The notes under the pieces are model-generated. The model had not been told where the DNA came from and did no database searches. It was given only the letters and a program-made list of their open reading frames with translations. From Alteromonas salexigens (GTDB taxonomy: Bacteria; Pseudomonadota; Gammaproteobacteria; Enterobacterales; Alteromonadaceae): a stretch of 64,000 nucleotides of DNA. A program made the position numbers and the translations under genes. Position 1 is the first letter of the stretch. Each line of letters opens with the position of its first letter. Positions 8,899 to 18,424 of the stretch are shown in pieces. The stretch lies in the NCBI RefSeq assembly GCF_025628895.1, contig NZ_JAOTJC010000008.1:307315-371314 (forward strand), in the 5' to 3' direction.

Positions 8899-10062
8899 AT
8901 GAAGGTGTCCTCGACCACCCAGTTAATTGCACTGGCACTTACCTACTGGCTGTACTTCGGCCAACTGGGTGTGTTGGTGCCCTACCTCGGTATTTTTCTG
9001 GATGGCCGGGGGTTTTCGTCAGCAGAAATTGGCGAGTTATTCGCGGTGATTACCCTGGCCCGCATTGTCGGTCCTGCCTTGTGGGCACACATTGCTGACA
9101 AAACTGGTAATAGTCTGCAGGTTTTGCGGCTCGGGTGCCTGCTTACTGTAGTCTGCTTTGCCAGTGTCTTCTTTATGTCCGGGTTCTGGGGGCTGACGCT
9201 GGCCTTCGGCCTCATGATGATGTTCTGGACGGCGGTGCTTCCGCAGCTGGAAGTGATCACAATGCAATCGGTGGCCGGCACCCGGGCCAGTTACGGCCAG
9301 ATCCGCCTGTGGGGAAGCATCGGCTTTATTGTACTGACCGTGGCGCTGGGCAAAGCGCTGGACCACTTTTCTACTGATGTGCCAGTGTATGCCAGTATCG
9401 TGGTACTGACCTGTTTGCTGCTGGCGTCACTGCTTCTCAGGCAGCCTCCTCTTCCCGACACACATAAACCGGATGGGGGAAATCTGTGGCAATGGGTCAG
9501 GCGCAGACCCTTTATTATATTCCTCCTCTCCGCCACACTGTTGCAGGTAAGTTTTGGCGCGTATTATGGTTTTTTCGCGTTATATATGCTGGATCTCGAC
9601 TACTCCGGTCAGCAAACGGGATTGCTCATTGCCTTAGGCGTGGTGGCCGAAATTGGTATCTTCCTCATCGCCGGACGCTTAATTGCCCGGGTTGGTGTAT
9701 GGCATTTGCTCATGCTGTGTATGGTCCTTACCGCACTGCGCTGGTACGCGCTGGCGGATTATGCCCATCTTGGCTGGGTGGTAGTAGCAAGTCAGTTGAT
9801 TCATGCATTAAGCTTTGGATTGACCCATGCCGCGTCAGTGCATTTTATTCATCACTTTTTCCCTCAGACTTTTCATAGCCGGGGACAGGCTGTGTACATC
9901 AGTGTCGCCTTTGGGCTCGGCGGGGCGGTGGGTAACTATCTGGCAGGCCAGTTCTGGCAACAGGGCGCACAGGCATATGAAACCTTCGCATTTGCGGCGG
10001 CCACCGCCTTTGCGGGCGCCCTGGTGCTGCTGGGGTGCAGCAAGTCCCGGCTGAATGTGTAA
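8899..10062 (+). CDS. MFS transporter of the HcaT-like (phenylpropionate permease-like) group
   Basis: The 387-residue product is almost wholly hydrophobic, with about 12 membrane-spanning segments typical of the major facilitator superfamily. The opening Y-W-L-Y-F-G-Q-L-G-V-L-V-P-Y-L-G and the G-x-x-R-L-W-G-S-I-G-F-I segment near residue 135 resemble the MFS_1-like group that includes E. coli HcaT. Members have often been labelled phenylpropionate or nucleoside-like permeases without tests. Linkage to aroC is consistent with an aromatic-related substrate, but that is inference. It follows aroC by 38 bases in the same orientation. Confidence 0.8.
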   Translation: MKVSSTTQLIALALTYWLYFGQLGVLVPYLGIFLDGRGFSSAEIGELFAVITLARIVGPALWAHIADKTGNSLQVLRLGCLLTVVCFASVFFMSGFWGLTLAFGLMMMFWTAVLPQLEVITMQSVAGTRASYGQIRLWGSIGFIVLTVALGKALDHFSTDVPVYASIVVLTCLLLASLLLRQPPLPDTHKPDGGNLWQWVRRRPFIIFLLSATLLQVSFGAYYGFFALYMLDLDYSGQQTGLLIALGVVAEIGIFLIAGRLIARVGVWHLLMLCMVLTALRWYALADYAHLGWVVVASQLIHALSFGLTHAASVHFIHHFFPQTFHSRGQAVYISVAFGLGGAVGNYLAGQFWQQGAQAYETFAFAAATAFAGALVLLGCSKSRLNV

Positions 10063-10132
10063 TCTGCAGTCGCACACACCGCGAAGCTGACCTATACTCA
10101 ATTTATCATTGAGTTGAGGGTGAAGGATCGTG

Positions 10133-10600
10133 ATGTCCCAACCGAATGTGTCATCAAACCTGCATGCAAGCGGTAAGTTTGCCCATGCGTCCTATTCTGT
10201 GAGCGTGATACAGCACACGCTATTCAGCCGTATCTCCGGTACCTGGAGCCGCGAACATAACGTCCACTTTATTCGTGATGTAAAACGCCTCGCTACGCAC
10301 TTTGCGGGTGTACGCTGGGGCTTTTTACTTATGCTCGATGAGTGGGAACTGTCTACCGCAGACTCTGTAGACCCGGTGAGGGAACTGGGGCAGTGGTGTT
10401 ACGAACATGGTATCGCCGGCACCGCGCTGGTTTATCGTCATAGTGCTATAAAGCAGTACCAGTTGCAAAAAATGGTGCCCGGTCATTCTGCCGGTTATCA
10501 AACCCAGCACTTTGAAACACTTGAACTCGCGTGTAGCTGGCTGGCAGAAGGTGGGTTTATCGACTCACACCATCTGTGTAAGGCAATGGGTGCGCGCTAG
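10133..10600 (+). CDS. Hypothetical protein, possibly STAS/SpoIIAA-like fold
   Basis: I do not recognise a named family. The product is about 155 residues, soluble, with no signal peptide or membrane segment. Its plan (F-A-H-A-S-Y-S-V-S-V-I then H-T-L-F-S-R-I-S-G-T-W-S near the start, alternating strands and helices after that) recalls small STAS-like proteins, but this is only an impression. I chose ATG 10133 over GTG 10130 because AAGGA lies 6-9 bases upstream of it. It sits 70 bases after the MFS gene and could be a distal member of the same operon. Confidence 0.6.
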   Translation: MSQPNVSSNLHASGKFAHASYSVSVIQHTLFSRISGTWSREHNVHFIRDVKRLATHFAGVRWGFLLMLDEWELSTADSVDPVRELGQWCYEHGIAGTALVYRHSAIKQYQLQKMVPGHSAGYQTQHFETLELACSWLAEGGFIDSHHLCKAMGAR

Positions 10601-10726
10601 CATTTCAGTACGGTCGGCAAGCGTGCGTTACTGTACCTGTATTTCTCTCCGGCAAACCGGACGTTTACTATGACATAGTGGCAGGGTATGGTATCGGCAG
10701 GAATGTCACAGACAGCAGGGAATAAG

Positions 10727-11683
10727 ATGAGATCGGTATGGCGCACAATATTTCTGACGGGCCTGATAGCTGTATCAGGAAAGCTCGCAGCGCAGAGCCA
10801 GTCATCTGATTTGTGGTTATTTACACTGAGCCAGATGCAAGGGGAAACCCAGATTACTGACGCCCGTCAGCTCACCGACAATGCAGCCTACACAAACCAG
10901 CCGCACTTCAGCCAGTCTGGTGATGCCCTGTACTACACACAAATGGTCACAGCAAACGAGCAGTCGCAAACCGATGTATTCCGCTACGACATGTTCCGTC
11001 ACTTCCATGAGAATCTGACCCGGTCAGCAACGTCTGAGTATTCCCCCACGCCCCGGTTTGACGGCACCGGTCTGTCCGTTATTCTGGTAGATGAAGCAGG
11101 AAAGCAATGGTTATGGGCGCTGGATGAGCAGGGCGCGCGACAGGAGCGTCTGCTGGACGTTGAGCCTATCGGTTACCATGTGTGGCTGGACAGCCACTCA
11201 GTATTAGCGTTCGTGCTCGGAGAGCCGCATATCTTACAGCGACTACCGCTCAACAGTGAAGGGGACACGGTGGATGAACACATTGGCGCCAGCCTGTGGC
11301 CTGTTCCCGATACCGGTTTGTTCGCCTATACCAAAAATCCGGCGCCTGACAAGCAGCCCGATACCCTGATGGGGTACGATCCGGCGACGGGGATCAGCAA
11401 TGTGCTAACCCGCATGCCGGTGAATGTGAATTATCATGCCTGGACTCCGAAAGGGGAGGCTATCGTGGTGAAAGGCGCGGCAATATGGCGGTGGATCCCG
11501 GAAGAAATTTATAATACAGAGACGACGCCGGCGGCGGCCTCTGTCAGCGAAAGCGGGCTACCGGCCGAGCTTGGCTGGCAGCCCTGGCTGGATATCAGCC
11601 AGTACTGCCCGAATGGCGGCTCACGACTACATATGAGTAACGATAGTCGCTACCTGGCAGTGGTTTGTCATATCGACAACTGA
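10727..11683 (+). CDS. Exported TolB-like beta-propeller protein of unknown function
   Basis: The product starts with a signal peptide (M-R-S-V-W-R-T-I-F then a hydrophobic stretch to K-L-A-A-Q-S), so it should be periplasmic. The mature part of about 290 residues has repeats of the type seen in WD40-like/TolB propellers, such as N-Q-P-H-F-S-Q-S-G-D-A-L-Y-Y and Y-S-P-T-P-R-F-D-G-T-G-L-S-V-I. No catalytic motif is seen. I prefer ATG 10727 (CAGGGAATAAG upstream) over the upstream ATG at 10688 because it starts directly at the signal peptide. Its stop codon abuts the stop codon of convergent spoVR with no base between them. Confidence 0.65.
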   Translation: MRSVWRTIFLTGLIAVSGKLAAQSQSSDLWLFTLSQMQGETQITDARQLTDNAAYTNQPHFSQSGDALYYTQMVTANEQSQTDVFRYDMFRHFHENLTRSATSEYSPTPRFDGTGLSVILVDEAGKQWLWALDEQGARQERLLDVEPIGYHVWLDSHSVLAFVLGEPHILQRLPLNSEGDTVDEHIGASLWPVPDTGLFAYTKNPAPDKQPDTLMGYDPATGISNVLTRMPVNVNYHAWTPKGEAIVVKGAAIWRWIPEEIYNTETTPAAASVSESGLPAELGWQPWLDISQYCPNGGSRLHMSNDSRYLAVVCHIDN

Positions 11684-13207
11684 TTAGGCCGCATTAGGCG
11701 GTCGTTTACAGTGACAAAGCACCTCGATTTCGCCATCGTCAGTTTCTTGCTCCAGTTTTACATCAAACTTCCAGAGCCTGTGTAAATGGCGCATTACCTC
11801 GTCTTTCGAGTCTGCCAGCGGGATCCCGTGTTGCGGTATGTAGCGCAGGGTAAGTGACCGATCGCCACGCACATCCACATCATAAATCTGAATATTCGGC
11901 TCCAAATTACTCAGGTTGTACTGCGCTGACAGCTTCTCGCGTATTTTCAGGTAGCCCTGTTCATCATGAATTGCGCTCACACTGACATAGGATTTGGCGC
12001 TGTCATCTTCCACCGCAAACAGCTTGAAGTCACGAATAAGTTTGGGGGAGAGAAACTGACTGATAAAACTCTCGTCCTTAAAGTTATGCATAGCAAAGTG
12101 AACAGTCTCCAGCCAGTCCTTGCCAGCGATATCGGGCAGGTAGTAGCGGTCTTCTTCAGTAGGCGACTGGCATACCCGTTTAATGTCCATAAACATGTTG
12201 AAGCCGAGTGCATACGGGTTGATCCCTGAATAGTAGGGACTGTTATATTCGGACTGCATGACCACACTGGTGTGGCTGTGCAAGAACTCCATGATAAAAC
12301 GGTCGCTCACCAGCCCTTCGTCGTACATCTGGTTAAGAATATGGTAGTGCCAGAAACAGGCCCAGCCTTCGTTCATGACCTGGGTTTGTTTTTGCGGGTA
12401 AAAATATTGCGATACTTTACGCACAATACGCACCAGTTCCCGCTGCCAGGATTCCAGAAGGGGTGCATTTTTCTCAATAAAATACAGCAGATTTTCCTGC
12501 GGCTCGGCCGGGAAGCGGCGCTGCATGGGTTTGTCGGCTTCCTTGGCATTGGGCAGGGTGCGCCATAGTTCATTAACCTGCGACTGCAGATACTTTTCAC
12601 GCTGTTTCTGGCGCGACTTCTCTTCCTGTAACGACAGCTTTTGCGGCCGCTTGTAGCGGTCTACGCCATAGTTCATAAGCGCATGGCAGGAGTCGAGTAC
12701 GTTCTCTACTTCCTCGGTGCCGTATTTATGTTCACAGCGGGAAATGTAGTTTTTGGCAAAGACCAGGTAGTCGATAATGGAGTCTGCATCTGTCCAGGTC
12801 TGGAACAGGTAATTCCCTTTGAAAAACGAATTGTGCCCATAGCAGGCATGCGCCATTACCAGGGCTTGCATAGTGATGGTATTTTCTTCCATCAGGTAGG
12901 CAATACACGGGTTAGAGTTAATCACAATTTCGTAGGCCAGCCCCATTTGGCCACGCCGGTACTGCTGCTCGGTCTGAATGAACTTTTTGCCAAACGACCA
13001 GTGCGTATAATTAATTGGCATACCGATACTGGCGTAAGCATCCATCATTTGCTCAGCAGTGATCACTTCAATCTGATTAGGGTAAATATCCAGCCGGAAA
13101 TTTTTCGCAATGCGGTCGATTTCCGTTTCATACTGGGTAAGCATGTCAAAGGTCCAGTCCGGGCCATCATCAAGTTGATGTGTCTTGCGTTCTGGTTTAG
13201 CTACCAT
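11684..13207 (-). CDS. SpoVR family protein
   Basis: The protein of about 507 residues matches the SpoVR/YcgB family, including [19 protein letters not shown] and G-M-P-x-N-Y-x-H-W-S-F-G-K motifs near residues 35-65. [11 protein letters not shown] and N-E-G-W-A-x-F-W-H-Y follow. The biochemical role is unknown; in Bacillus SpoVR affects spore cortex and in enterobacteria the homologue is a stationary-phase gene. An upstream in-frame start at 13303 exists, but ATG 13207 (M-V-A-K-P-E-R-K) fits the family. It overlaps the end of yeaH by 11 bases, so the two are translationally coupled in a yeaG-yeaH-spoVR operon. Confidence 0.9.
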   Translation of the reverse strand: MVAKPERKTHQLDDGPDWTFDMLTQYETEIDRIAKNFRLDIYPNQIEVITAEQMMDAYASIGMPINYTHWSFGKKFIQTEQQYRRGQMGLAYEIVINSNPCIAYLMEENTITMQALVMAHACYGHNSFFKGNYLFQTWTDADSIIDYLVFAKNYISRCEHKYGTEEVENVLDSCHALMNYGVDRYKRPQKLSLQEEKSRQKQREKYLQSQVNELWRTLPNAKEADKPMQRRFPAEPQENLLYFIEKNAPLLESWQRELVRIVRKVSQYFYPQKQTQVMNEGWACFWHYHILNQMYDEGLVSDRFIMEFLHSHTSVVMQSEYNSPYYSGINPYALGFNMFMDIKRVCQSPTEEDRYYLPDIAGKDWLETVHFAMHNFKDESFISQFLSPKLIRDFKLFAVEDDSAKSYVSVSAIHDEQGYLKIREKLSAQYNLSNLEPNIQIYDVDVRGDRSLTLRYIPQHGIPLADSKDEVMRHLHRLWKFDVKLEQETDDGEIEVLCHCKRPPNAA

Positions 13208-14495
13208 AGTGGCCTCCCGCCGCTGCATTCTGTTCAGATTGCCGGAACAACTCTCTGAACACGGGGTAAATATCACTGACTTGCTGGATGTGCTTACACA
13301 CAAAGTTATCCATCACGTCTTCCACCTTCTGGTATTCCCGCCACAAGCTCTGGTGCTGACGCTCGGTAATTTCGATGTAAGCGAAGTAGCGGGTGACGGG
13401 CAGCAGGTGATTCATCAATAGGTCACGACACTGCGGGGAGTCATCGGCCCAGTTATCGCCGTCGGACGCCTGGGCGGCATAAATATTCCAGTCACTGCTG
13501 TCGTAGCGTGCTTTAACAATTTCGTCCATTAATTTCAGCGCGCTGGAGACGATAGTGCCGCCGGTTTCCTGAGAATAGAAAAACTCGTGCTCGTCCACTT
13601 CCTTGGCCTGGGTATGGTGACGAATATAGACCACCTCCACGTTTTCATAGGTGCGGGTAAGAAACAGGTAAAGCAAAATGTAGAAGCGTTTGGCCATTTC
13701 CTTGGTGGCCTGATCCATTGAACCGGATACGTCCATCAGGCAAAACATAACAGCTTTGCTGGTGGGTACCGGCTTCCGGTCATAGTTTTTAAAGCGCAGA
13801 TCAAAGGTGTCAATGAATGGCACCTTGGCGATCTTAGCTTTCAGGGCCTCTACTTCTTTTTCCAGCTCGATGATTTTAAGAGTATTGTCGTGTTTATCCT
13901 CCTTTAGCGCCTGCAGTTCAGCTTCCAGCTCACGTAGTTTCTTACGATCGCTGCCGGTAAGAGCGATACGCCGGGCTACTGATCCTTTCAGTGAGCGCAC
14001 AATATCCAGGTTACTGGGCACGCCATCGGTCTGGAAACCTGCCCGGTAGGTTTCGTATTGCACCACTTTGTCGAACTGATTCTTCTTCAGATTGGGTAGG
14101 GCGAGGTCTTCGAACAGCAAGTCCAGATACTCGTCTTTTGAAATGGAAAAGACGAATTCATCCTCGCCCTCACCACTGTCACTGGCATCGCCTTCACCGG
14201 CGCCCTGACCGCGACCAGAAGGCGGACGATTAATTTTATCTCCGGCTGTAAATTGATCGTTGCCCGGGTGCACTACATCCCGTTTGCCCCCTTTACCGGT
14301 ATGAAAGACAGGCTCAGAGATATCCCGGGTAGGAATACTAATTTCCTCACCTGTTTCCAAATCGGTCACTGAACGTTTTCCTACGGCATCCGACACCGCA
14401 CGCTTGATCTGACTTTTGTATCGCTTCAGAAAGCGTTGTCGGTTAACGGTGCTTTTTCCCTTACTGTTTAAACGTCTGTCTATAAAATGCGCCAT
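13197..14495 (-). CDS. yeaH: YeaH/YhbH family protein (DUF444, VWA-like)
   Basis: The product of about 432 residues closely follows E. coli YeaH: F-I-D-R-R-L-N near the start, a basic N-terminal segment and H-P-G-N-D near residue 83. A glycine/acidic linker and [19 protein letters not shown] follow. The C-terminal half has a von Willebrand A-like core with C-L-M-D-V-S-G-S-M, a MIDAS-type D-x-S-x-S motif. The residues around 190-220 are a predicted coiled coil. The ATG at 14495 follows AAGAAGG by 5 bases. Function is not established; the family is co-expressed with the PrkA-like kinase YeaG. It lies between yeaG (28 bases upstream) and spoVR. Confidence 0.92.
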   Translation of the reverse strand: MAHFIDRRLNSKGKSTVNRQRFLKRYKSQIKRAVSDAVGKRSVTDLETGEEISIPTRDISEPVFHTGKGGKRDVVHPGNDQFTAGDKINRPPSGRGQGAGEGDASDSGEGEDEFVFSISKDEYLDLLFEDLALPNLKKNQFDKVVQYETYRAGFQTDGVPSNLDIVRSLKGSVARRIALTGSDRKKLRELEAELQALKEDKHDNTLKIIELEKEVEALKAKIAKVPFIDTFDLRFKNYDRKPVPTSKAVMFCLMDVSGSMDQATKEMAKRFYILLYLFLTRTYENVEVVYIRHHTQAKEVDEHEFFYSQETGGTIVSSALKLMDEIVKARYDSSDWNIYAAQASDGDNWADDSPQCRDLLMNHLLPVTRYFAYIEITERQHQSLWREYQKVEDVMDNFVCKHIQQVSDIYPVFRELFRQSEQNAAAGGHYGS

Positions 14496-14523
14496 AAGCA
14501 CCTTCTTCTTCGCTACAGCCTCC

Positions 14524-16446
14524 TTACGATGCTTTACGCACGCGTAAGTACCACTCGCACAGCAACCGCACTTGTTTCTGGGTATACCCTTTTTCGGTCA
14601 TCCGATTGACAAAATCGTCGTGCTTTTTCTTGTCTTCGGTAGAGCCTTTGGTATTGAAAGAAATAACAGGCAGAAGGTCTTCGGTGTTGGAGAACATTTT
14701 CTTCTCAATCACGGTGCGCAGTTTTTCGTAACTGGTCCAGGCCGGATTCTTACCACCGTGGTTGGCCCGGGCCCGCAGGACAAAATTCACGATTTCATTG
14801 CGGAAATCTTTAGGATTACTGATACCTGCCGGTTTCTCGGTTTTTTCCAGCTCTGCATTCAGAGACTCCCGGTCAAACAGCTGGCCGGTTTCCGGATCCC
14901 GGTACTCCTGATCCTGGATCCAGAAGTCCGCATAGGTCACATAGCGGTCAAACAGGTTCTGACCATATTCGGAGTACGACTCCAGATACGCCGTTTGAAT
15001 TTCCTTACCAATAAACTCCACATAGCGGGGGATCAGGTACCCTTTCAGATATTCAAGATAGCTGTCGGCGACTTCCTGAGGAAACTGCTCACGTTCTATC
15101 TGCCGTTCCAGGACATAAAACAGGTGGACCGGGTTGGCGGCCACTTCCTGATGATCGAAGTTAAACACCCGCGATAAAATTTTAAATGCGAAACGGGTAG
15201 ATAAACCTTCCATGCCTTCATCGACACCGGCGTAATCCCGGTACTCCTGATACGACTTGGCTTTCGGGTCCGTATCTTTCAGGCTTTCACCGTCGTAGAC
15301 CCGCATCTTAGAATAGATGCTGGAATTTTCAGGCTCTTTGAGGCGTGAAAGCACGGTAAATTGCGCAAGACACTCCAGTGTATCAGGGGCGCAGGGCGCG
15401 CCTGCCAGTTCACTGTTATCAATCAGCTTGCGGTATATACTGATTTCCTCGCTAACCCGTAAACAGTAGGGCACCTTGACGATATACACCCGATCCAGGA
15501 ACGCCTCATTGTTCTTATTATTACGGAACGTTTGCCATTCTGACTCATTTGAGTGGGCCAGAATGAGACCGTCGAAGGGCAGCGCCGAAAACCCTTCCGT
15601 GGGGTTATAGTTGCCTTCCTGTGTGGCAGTAAGTAATGGGTGCAGAACTTTAATCGGGGCTTTAAACATTTCCACAAATTCCATCATGCCCTGATTAGAC
15701 TTACACAATGAGCCTGAATAACTGTATGCATCGGGATCGTTTTGCGCGTATTGCTCAAGGCGACGGATATCCACTTTGCCAACCAGAGAGGAGATGTCCT
15801 GATTGTTTTCATCACCAGGCTCGGTCTTCGCTATACCAATCTGATCAAGTACTGAGGGATAAACTTTGACGACCCGGAACCGGGTAATATCGCCGTTGAA
15901 CTCGTGCAGGCGCTTGCGGGCCCAGGGCGACATAATCGTTTTCAGGTAGCGCTTAGGGATACCGTACTCTTTTTCCAGTAGGTGACCGTCTTCCCCTGCA
16001 TCAAACAAACAGAAAGGATGATCATTAACCGGTGAGTCTTTAAGAATATAAATGGGCACTTTCTGCATCAGCTCTTTAAGGCGTTCAGCCAGCGACGACT
16101 TACCACCGCCTACCGGGCCAAGCAGATATAATATTTGCTTCTTCTCTTCCAGCCCCTGTGCCGCATGGCGCAGGTAAGCAACAATTTGTTCGATGGACTC
16201 TTCCATGCCGTAAAACTCATGGAAGGCGGGATACCGTGCAATCACACGGTTAGAAAAAATTCGGCTTAGCGCTGGGTTGGTAGACGTGTCTATCATCTCT
16301 GGCTCACCGATGGCTTTCAGTAGCCGTTCCGCAGAATTCGCGTAAGCAAGGGGATCTGTTTTACAGATATCCAAGAATTCCTCAATGGTGAATTCTTCCT
16401 GCTTTCGTTCTTCATAACGGTTTTGATAATGTTCGAAAATTCCCAT
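14524..16446 (-). CDS. yeaG: PrkA-type serine protein kinase YeaG (AAA+ domain)
   Basis: The 640-residue protein matches PrkA/YeaG, stress-related AAA+ proteins with serine/threonine kinase activity described in Bacillus and E. coli. The N-terminal half has a P-loop [12 protein letters not shown] near residue 108, followed by [11 protein letters not shown]. Later come S-E-W-Q-T-F-R and N-N-E-A-F-L-D-R. The C-terminal PrkA domain contains [19 protein letters not shown]. It is the first gene of the yeaG-yeaH-spoVR operon, which in enterobacteria responds to starvation and RpoS. I cannot see a clear sigma-S promoter by eye. Confidence 0.94.
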   Translation of the reverse strand: MGIFEHYQNRYEERKQEEFTIEEFLDICKTDPLAYANSAERLLKAIGEPEMIDTSTNPALSRIFSNRVIARYPAFHEFYGMEESIEQIVAYLRHAAQGLEEKKQILYLLGPVGGGKSSLAERLKELMQKVPIYILKDSPVNDHPFCLFDAGEDGHLLEKEYGIPKRYLKTIMSPWARKRLHEFNGDITRFRVVKVYPSVLDQIGIAKTEPGDENNQDISSLVGKVDIRRLEQYAQNDPDAYSYSGSLCKSNQGMMEFVEMFKAPIKVLHPLLTATQEGNYNPTEGFSALPFDGLILAHSNESEWQTFRNNKNNEAFLDRVYIVKVPYCLRVSEEISIYRKLIDNSELAGAPCAPDTLECLAQFTVLSRLKEPENSSIYSKMRVYDGESLKDTDPKAKSYQEYRDYAGVDEGMEGLSTRFAFKILSRVFNFDHQEVAANPVHLFYVLERQIEREQFPQEVADSYLEYLKGYLIPRYVEFIGKEIQTAYLESYSEYGQNLFDRYVTYADFWIQDQEYRDPETGQLFDRESLNAELEKTEKPAGISNPKDFRNEIVNFVLRARANHGGKNPAWTSYEKLRTVIEKKMFSNTEDLLPVISFNTKGSTEDKKKHDDFVNRMTEKGYTQKQVRLLCEWYLRVRKAS

Positions 16447-16727
16447 GAATACCCCTAGAAAAAAACGGATGCCCGTATTTTTAGCTTAGTCGGTATTTGG
16501 AAAAACGAGAGATATTTATAATGTTTTTGGGAATAATGCGCGCGCAAAATGTATAAGCAAAAATGGAACTTTTCTTTAGGAATTACGAAGGGTTAGCCTT
16601 TGGTCTATTGCACCAAAGTGGAACGGGGGAAGACGGGCTGTGGAAAAACAGGCCGGCCCGGAGGGATACGAGAAAGTGCATGCTGAGTGAGGGCGTTGGA
16701 TACCTGATGCACACGTTGCCGACAAAG
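16447..16727. other. Intergenic region upstream of yeaG
   Basis: No gene is supported here. On the reverse strand TATAAATA occurs about 70 bases before the yeaG start and a TTGCGCGCGC stretch lies further upstream; either could belong to the yeaG promoter. I am not confident of a specific promoter. The sodB terminator closes the right end. Confidence 0.4.
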
Positions 16728-16756
16728 AAAAATGCCCGCGGTTGCGGGCATTTTTT
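16728..16756 (-). terminator. Bidirectional intrinsic terminator after sodB
   Basis: ATGCCCGC (16732-16739) pairs with GCGGGCAT (16744-16751) around a GGTT loop, flanked by A and T runs on both sides. It lies 17 bases past the sodB stop and looks like a strong terminator in either direction. Confidence 0.85.
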
Positions 16757-16772
16757 AGCGTGTAAACCTGCC

Positions 16773-17357
16773 TTATTTGGCGAAGTTTTCTGACGCAAAT
16801 TCCCAGTTAACCAGCGCCCAGAAGCCTTCCAGGTACTTAGGACGGGCATTACGGTAGTCAATGTAGTACGCGTGTTCCCACAGATCGACAGTCAGCACTG
16901 GCGTCACGTCGTCTTGTGAAACGGGCGTGTGCGCGTTGCTGGTATTCACGATGTCCAGTGAACCGTCAGCGGTTTTCACCAGCCACGTCCAGCTTGAGCC
17001 GAAGTTGTTTACCGCTTTGTCGTTAAACGCAGCCTGGAAGTCCGCGAAAGAGCCCCATTTTGCATTAATTGCATCAGCCAGCTCACCGGTTGGTTCGCCG
17101 CCGCCATTCGGGCTCAGGCAGTGCCAGTAGAAGGTGTGATTCCAGACTTGCGCCGCGTTATTGAACACTCCGCCTTCTGAAGATTTGATGATCTCCTCAA
17201 GGCTTTTGTTCTCCATATCAGTACCTTCAACCAGGCCGTTAAGCTTAGTTACGTAGGTCGCGTGGTGCTTACCATAGTGGTAGTCCAGGGTCTCTGAAGA
17301 AATATGTGGTTCCAGAGCGTTCTTTTCATAAGGTAATGCTGGTAATTCAAAAGCCAT
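16773..17357 (-). CDS. sodB: Iron superoxide dismutase
   Basis: SodB converts superoxide to oxygen and hydrogen peroxide in the cytoplasm. The product is 194 residues, the usual length. Metal ligands are visible: His27 (D-Y-H-Y-G-K-H-H), His74 (Q-V-W-N-H-T-F-Y-W) and the D-L-W-E-H motif that supplies Asp and His near 157 and 161. The glutamine at position 70 in N-N-A-A-Q-V-W is typical of iron rather than manganese enzymes. I chose ATG 17357 (M-A-F-E-L-P), the standard start, over an in-frame codon 12 bases upstream. It is a single gene with its own terminator. Confidence 0.96.
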   Translation of the reverse strand: MAFELPALPYEKNALEPHISSETLDYHYGKHHATYVTKLNGLVEGTDMENKSLEEIIKSSEGGVFNNAAQVWNHTFYWHCLSPNGGGEPTGELADAINAKWGSFADFQAAFNDKAVNNFGSSWTWLVKTADGSLDIVNTSNAHTPVSQDDVTPVLTVDLWEHAYYIDYRNARPKYLEGFWALVNWEFASENFAK

Positions 17358-17730
17358 ACGAGTCTCCATGTTGGTTTAATCTAGCTGTCGGGCCTACAAA
17401 AAGCCTGCTTACATGCCCGACAATTGGTCTCAGCTACGTTGAATATTGGGATGATTTTCTCTAACCCAATGACAAAGTTATGAATTTTTATGAGCCGCTC
17501 CGCTGAGGAAGGCGGATTAGCGGGTTTTTACCTGTTTCGATTCAGGATCATAGCCTGAAAACGCTAAAACAGATCACCGCCGCGGGTCAAACCTTGTGTG
17601 TGGCTGATGCAGGATTGCCCCCCCCGGCCAGCATTCCCGCCAACGGGTTGTGTGTGATATACTGGCCAGCCTTGAAAAACCGCAATTCATGCCCACATTC
17701 AGGGTACATTTACGTTGCCGAGAGGACAGA
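17358..17730. promoter_or_regulatory. Divergent intergenic region sodB/grxD
   Basis: This 373-base gap separates divergent sodB and grxD, a conserved pairing of iron-responsive genes. It contains a run of eight C residues at 17618-17625. I find no convincing Fur box or small RNA site by eye. Confidence 0.4.
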
Positions 17731-18081
17731 ATGGAAAATACTGAGACTCAAGATACAGTCGAAAAAATTAAACAGCAAATTGCTGAAAACCCGATCCTGC
17801 TATATATGAAGGGATCGCCGAAACTTCCCAGTTGTGGTTTCTCTGCACAGGCGGTTCAGGCCCTGATGTCATGTGGCGAGCAGTTCGCTTACGTAGATAT
17901 TCTGCAAAATCCGGATATCCGCGCGGAATTACCCAAATATGCCAACTGGCCAACCTTCCCACAATTATGGGTAGACGGTGAGCTGGTAGGTGGTTGTGAC
18001 ATCATCATTGAGATGTTCCAGCAAAATGAGCTGCAACCACTGATAAAAGAATCAGCTGCGAAAACCAAGTCAGCAGAATAA
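17731..18081 (+). CDS. grxD: Monothiol glutaredoxin (Grx4 type)
   Basis: The 116-residue protein is a CGFS monothiol glutaredoxin: K-G-S-P-K-L-P-S-C-G-F-S lies near residue 26, followed by W-P-T-F-P-Q-L-W and G-G-C-D-I-I-I-E-M. Such proteins bind a [2Fe-2S] cluster with glutathione and pass clusters to iron-sulfur proteins. The ATG at 17731 is preceded by GAGAGGACAG, a good ribosome binding site, and starts at the normal N-terminus. A longer reading frame from 17650 has no family support. A terminator follows at 18091. Confidence 0.95.
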   Translation: MENTETQDTVEKIKQQIAENPILLYMKGSPKLPSCGFSAQAVQALMSCGEQFAYVDILQNPDIRAELPKYANWPTFPQLWVDGELVGGCDIIIEMFQQNELQPLIKESAAKTKSAE

Positions 18082-18090
18082 AATATAAAT

Positions 18091-18114
18091 AGCCGGCGCC
18101 TGCCGGCTTTTTAT
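18091..18114 (+). terminator. Intrinsic terminator of grxD
   Basis: AGCCGGC (18091-18097) pairs with GCCGGCT (18102-18108) around a 4-base loop and is followed by TTTTATT. It lies 9 bases after the grxD stop. Confidence 0.85.
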
Positions 18115-18192
18115 TAGCATGTGGTGACGCCTGAAGTGGTAATCATCACACCGGCGGATATTGCCCCTGAAACGCCTTTTATTACGCTATTT

Positions 18193-18202
18193 CCCCCCCC
18201 CC
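18193..18202 (+). repeat. C10 homopolymer tract upstream of the first TonB receptor
   Basis: Ten consecutive C residues lie in the intergenic region about 220 bases before the receptor start. Runs of this length can slip during replication. Here it is upstream of a candidate promoter, not inside a reading frame. It could also be a sequencing or assembly weak point. Confidence 0.7.
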
Positions 18203-18277
18203 GAACTCTTATTAGACAGCTCAGAAAAGCGAATCCTCTACGTCCTAAAAATATATTTTAGTTTTACTAAAAAGTGT

Positions 18278-18306
18278 TTGTTTTCCGGATTCTAACGCTC
18301 TATAAC
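18278..18306 (+). promoter_or_regulatory. Candidate sigma-70 promoter for the first TonB receptor
   Basis: TTGTTT (18278-18283) and TATAAC (18301-18306) are separated by 17 bases, close to the sigma-70 consensus. The site is about 120 bases upstream of the ATG. An AT-rich stretch at 18247-18272 lies just upstream. The FecI-type sigma encoded downstream might instead use another promoter here, which I cannot identify. Confidence 0.4.
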
Positions 18307-18424
18307 TCCCTTGTCTGGCTGAAATTCAGCCAGTGTTGAAGGTTTATAAAAATGACAATTATCGGGCTGATCGTTCATCTGCCGAACAGTAAATCAGACC
18401 CGCGTCCACATCCGGGAAATCACT

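Noticed and set aside
16563..16793. Forward 76-codon frame between yeaG and sodB
   Set aside because: It runs through the sodB terminator and overlaps the end of sodB on the other strand. No family features are seen.
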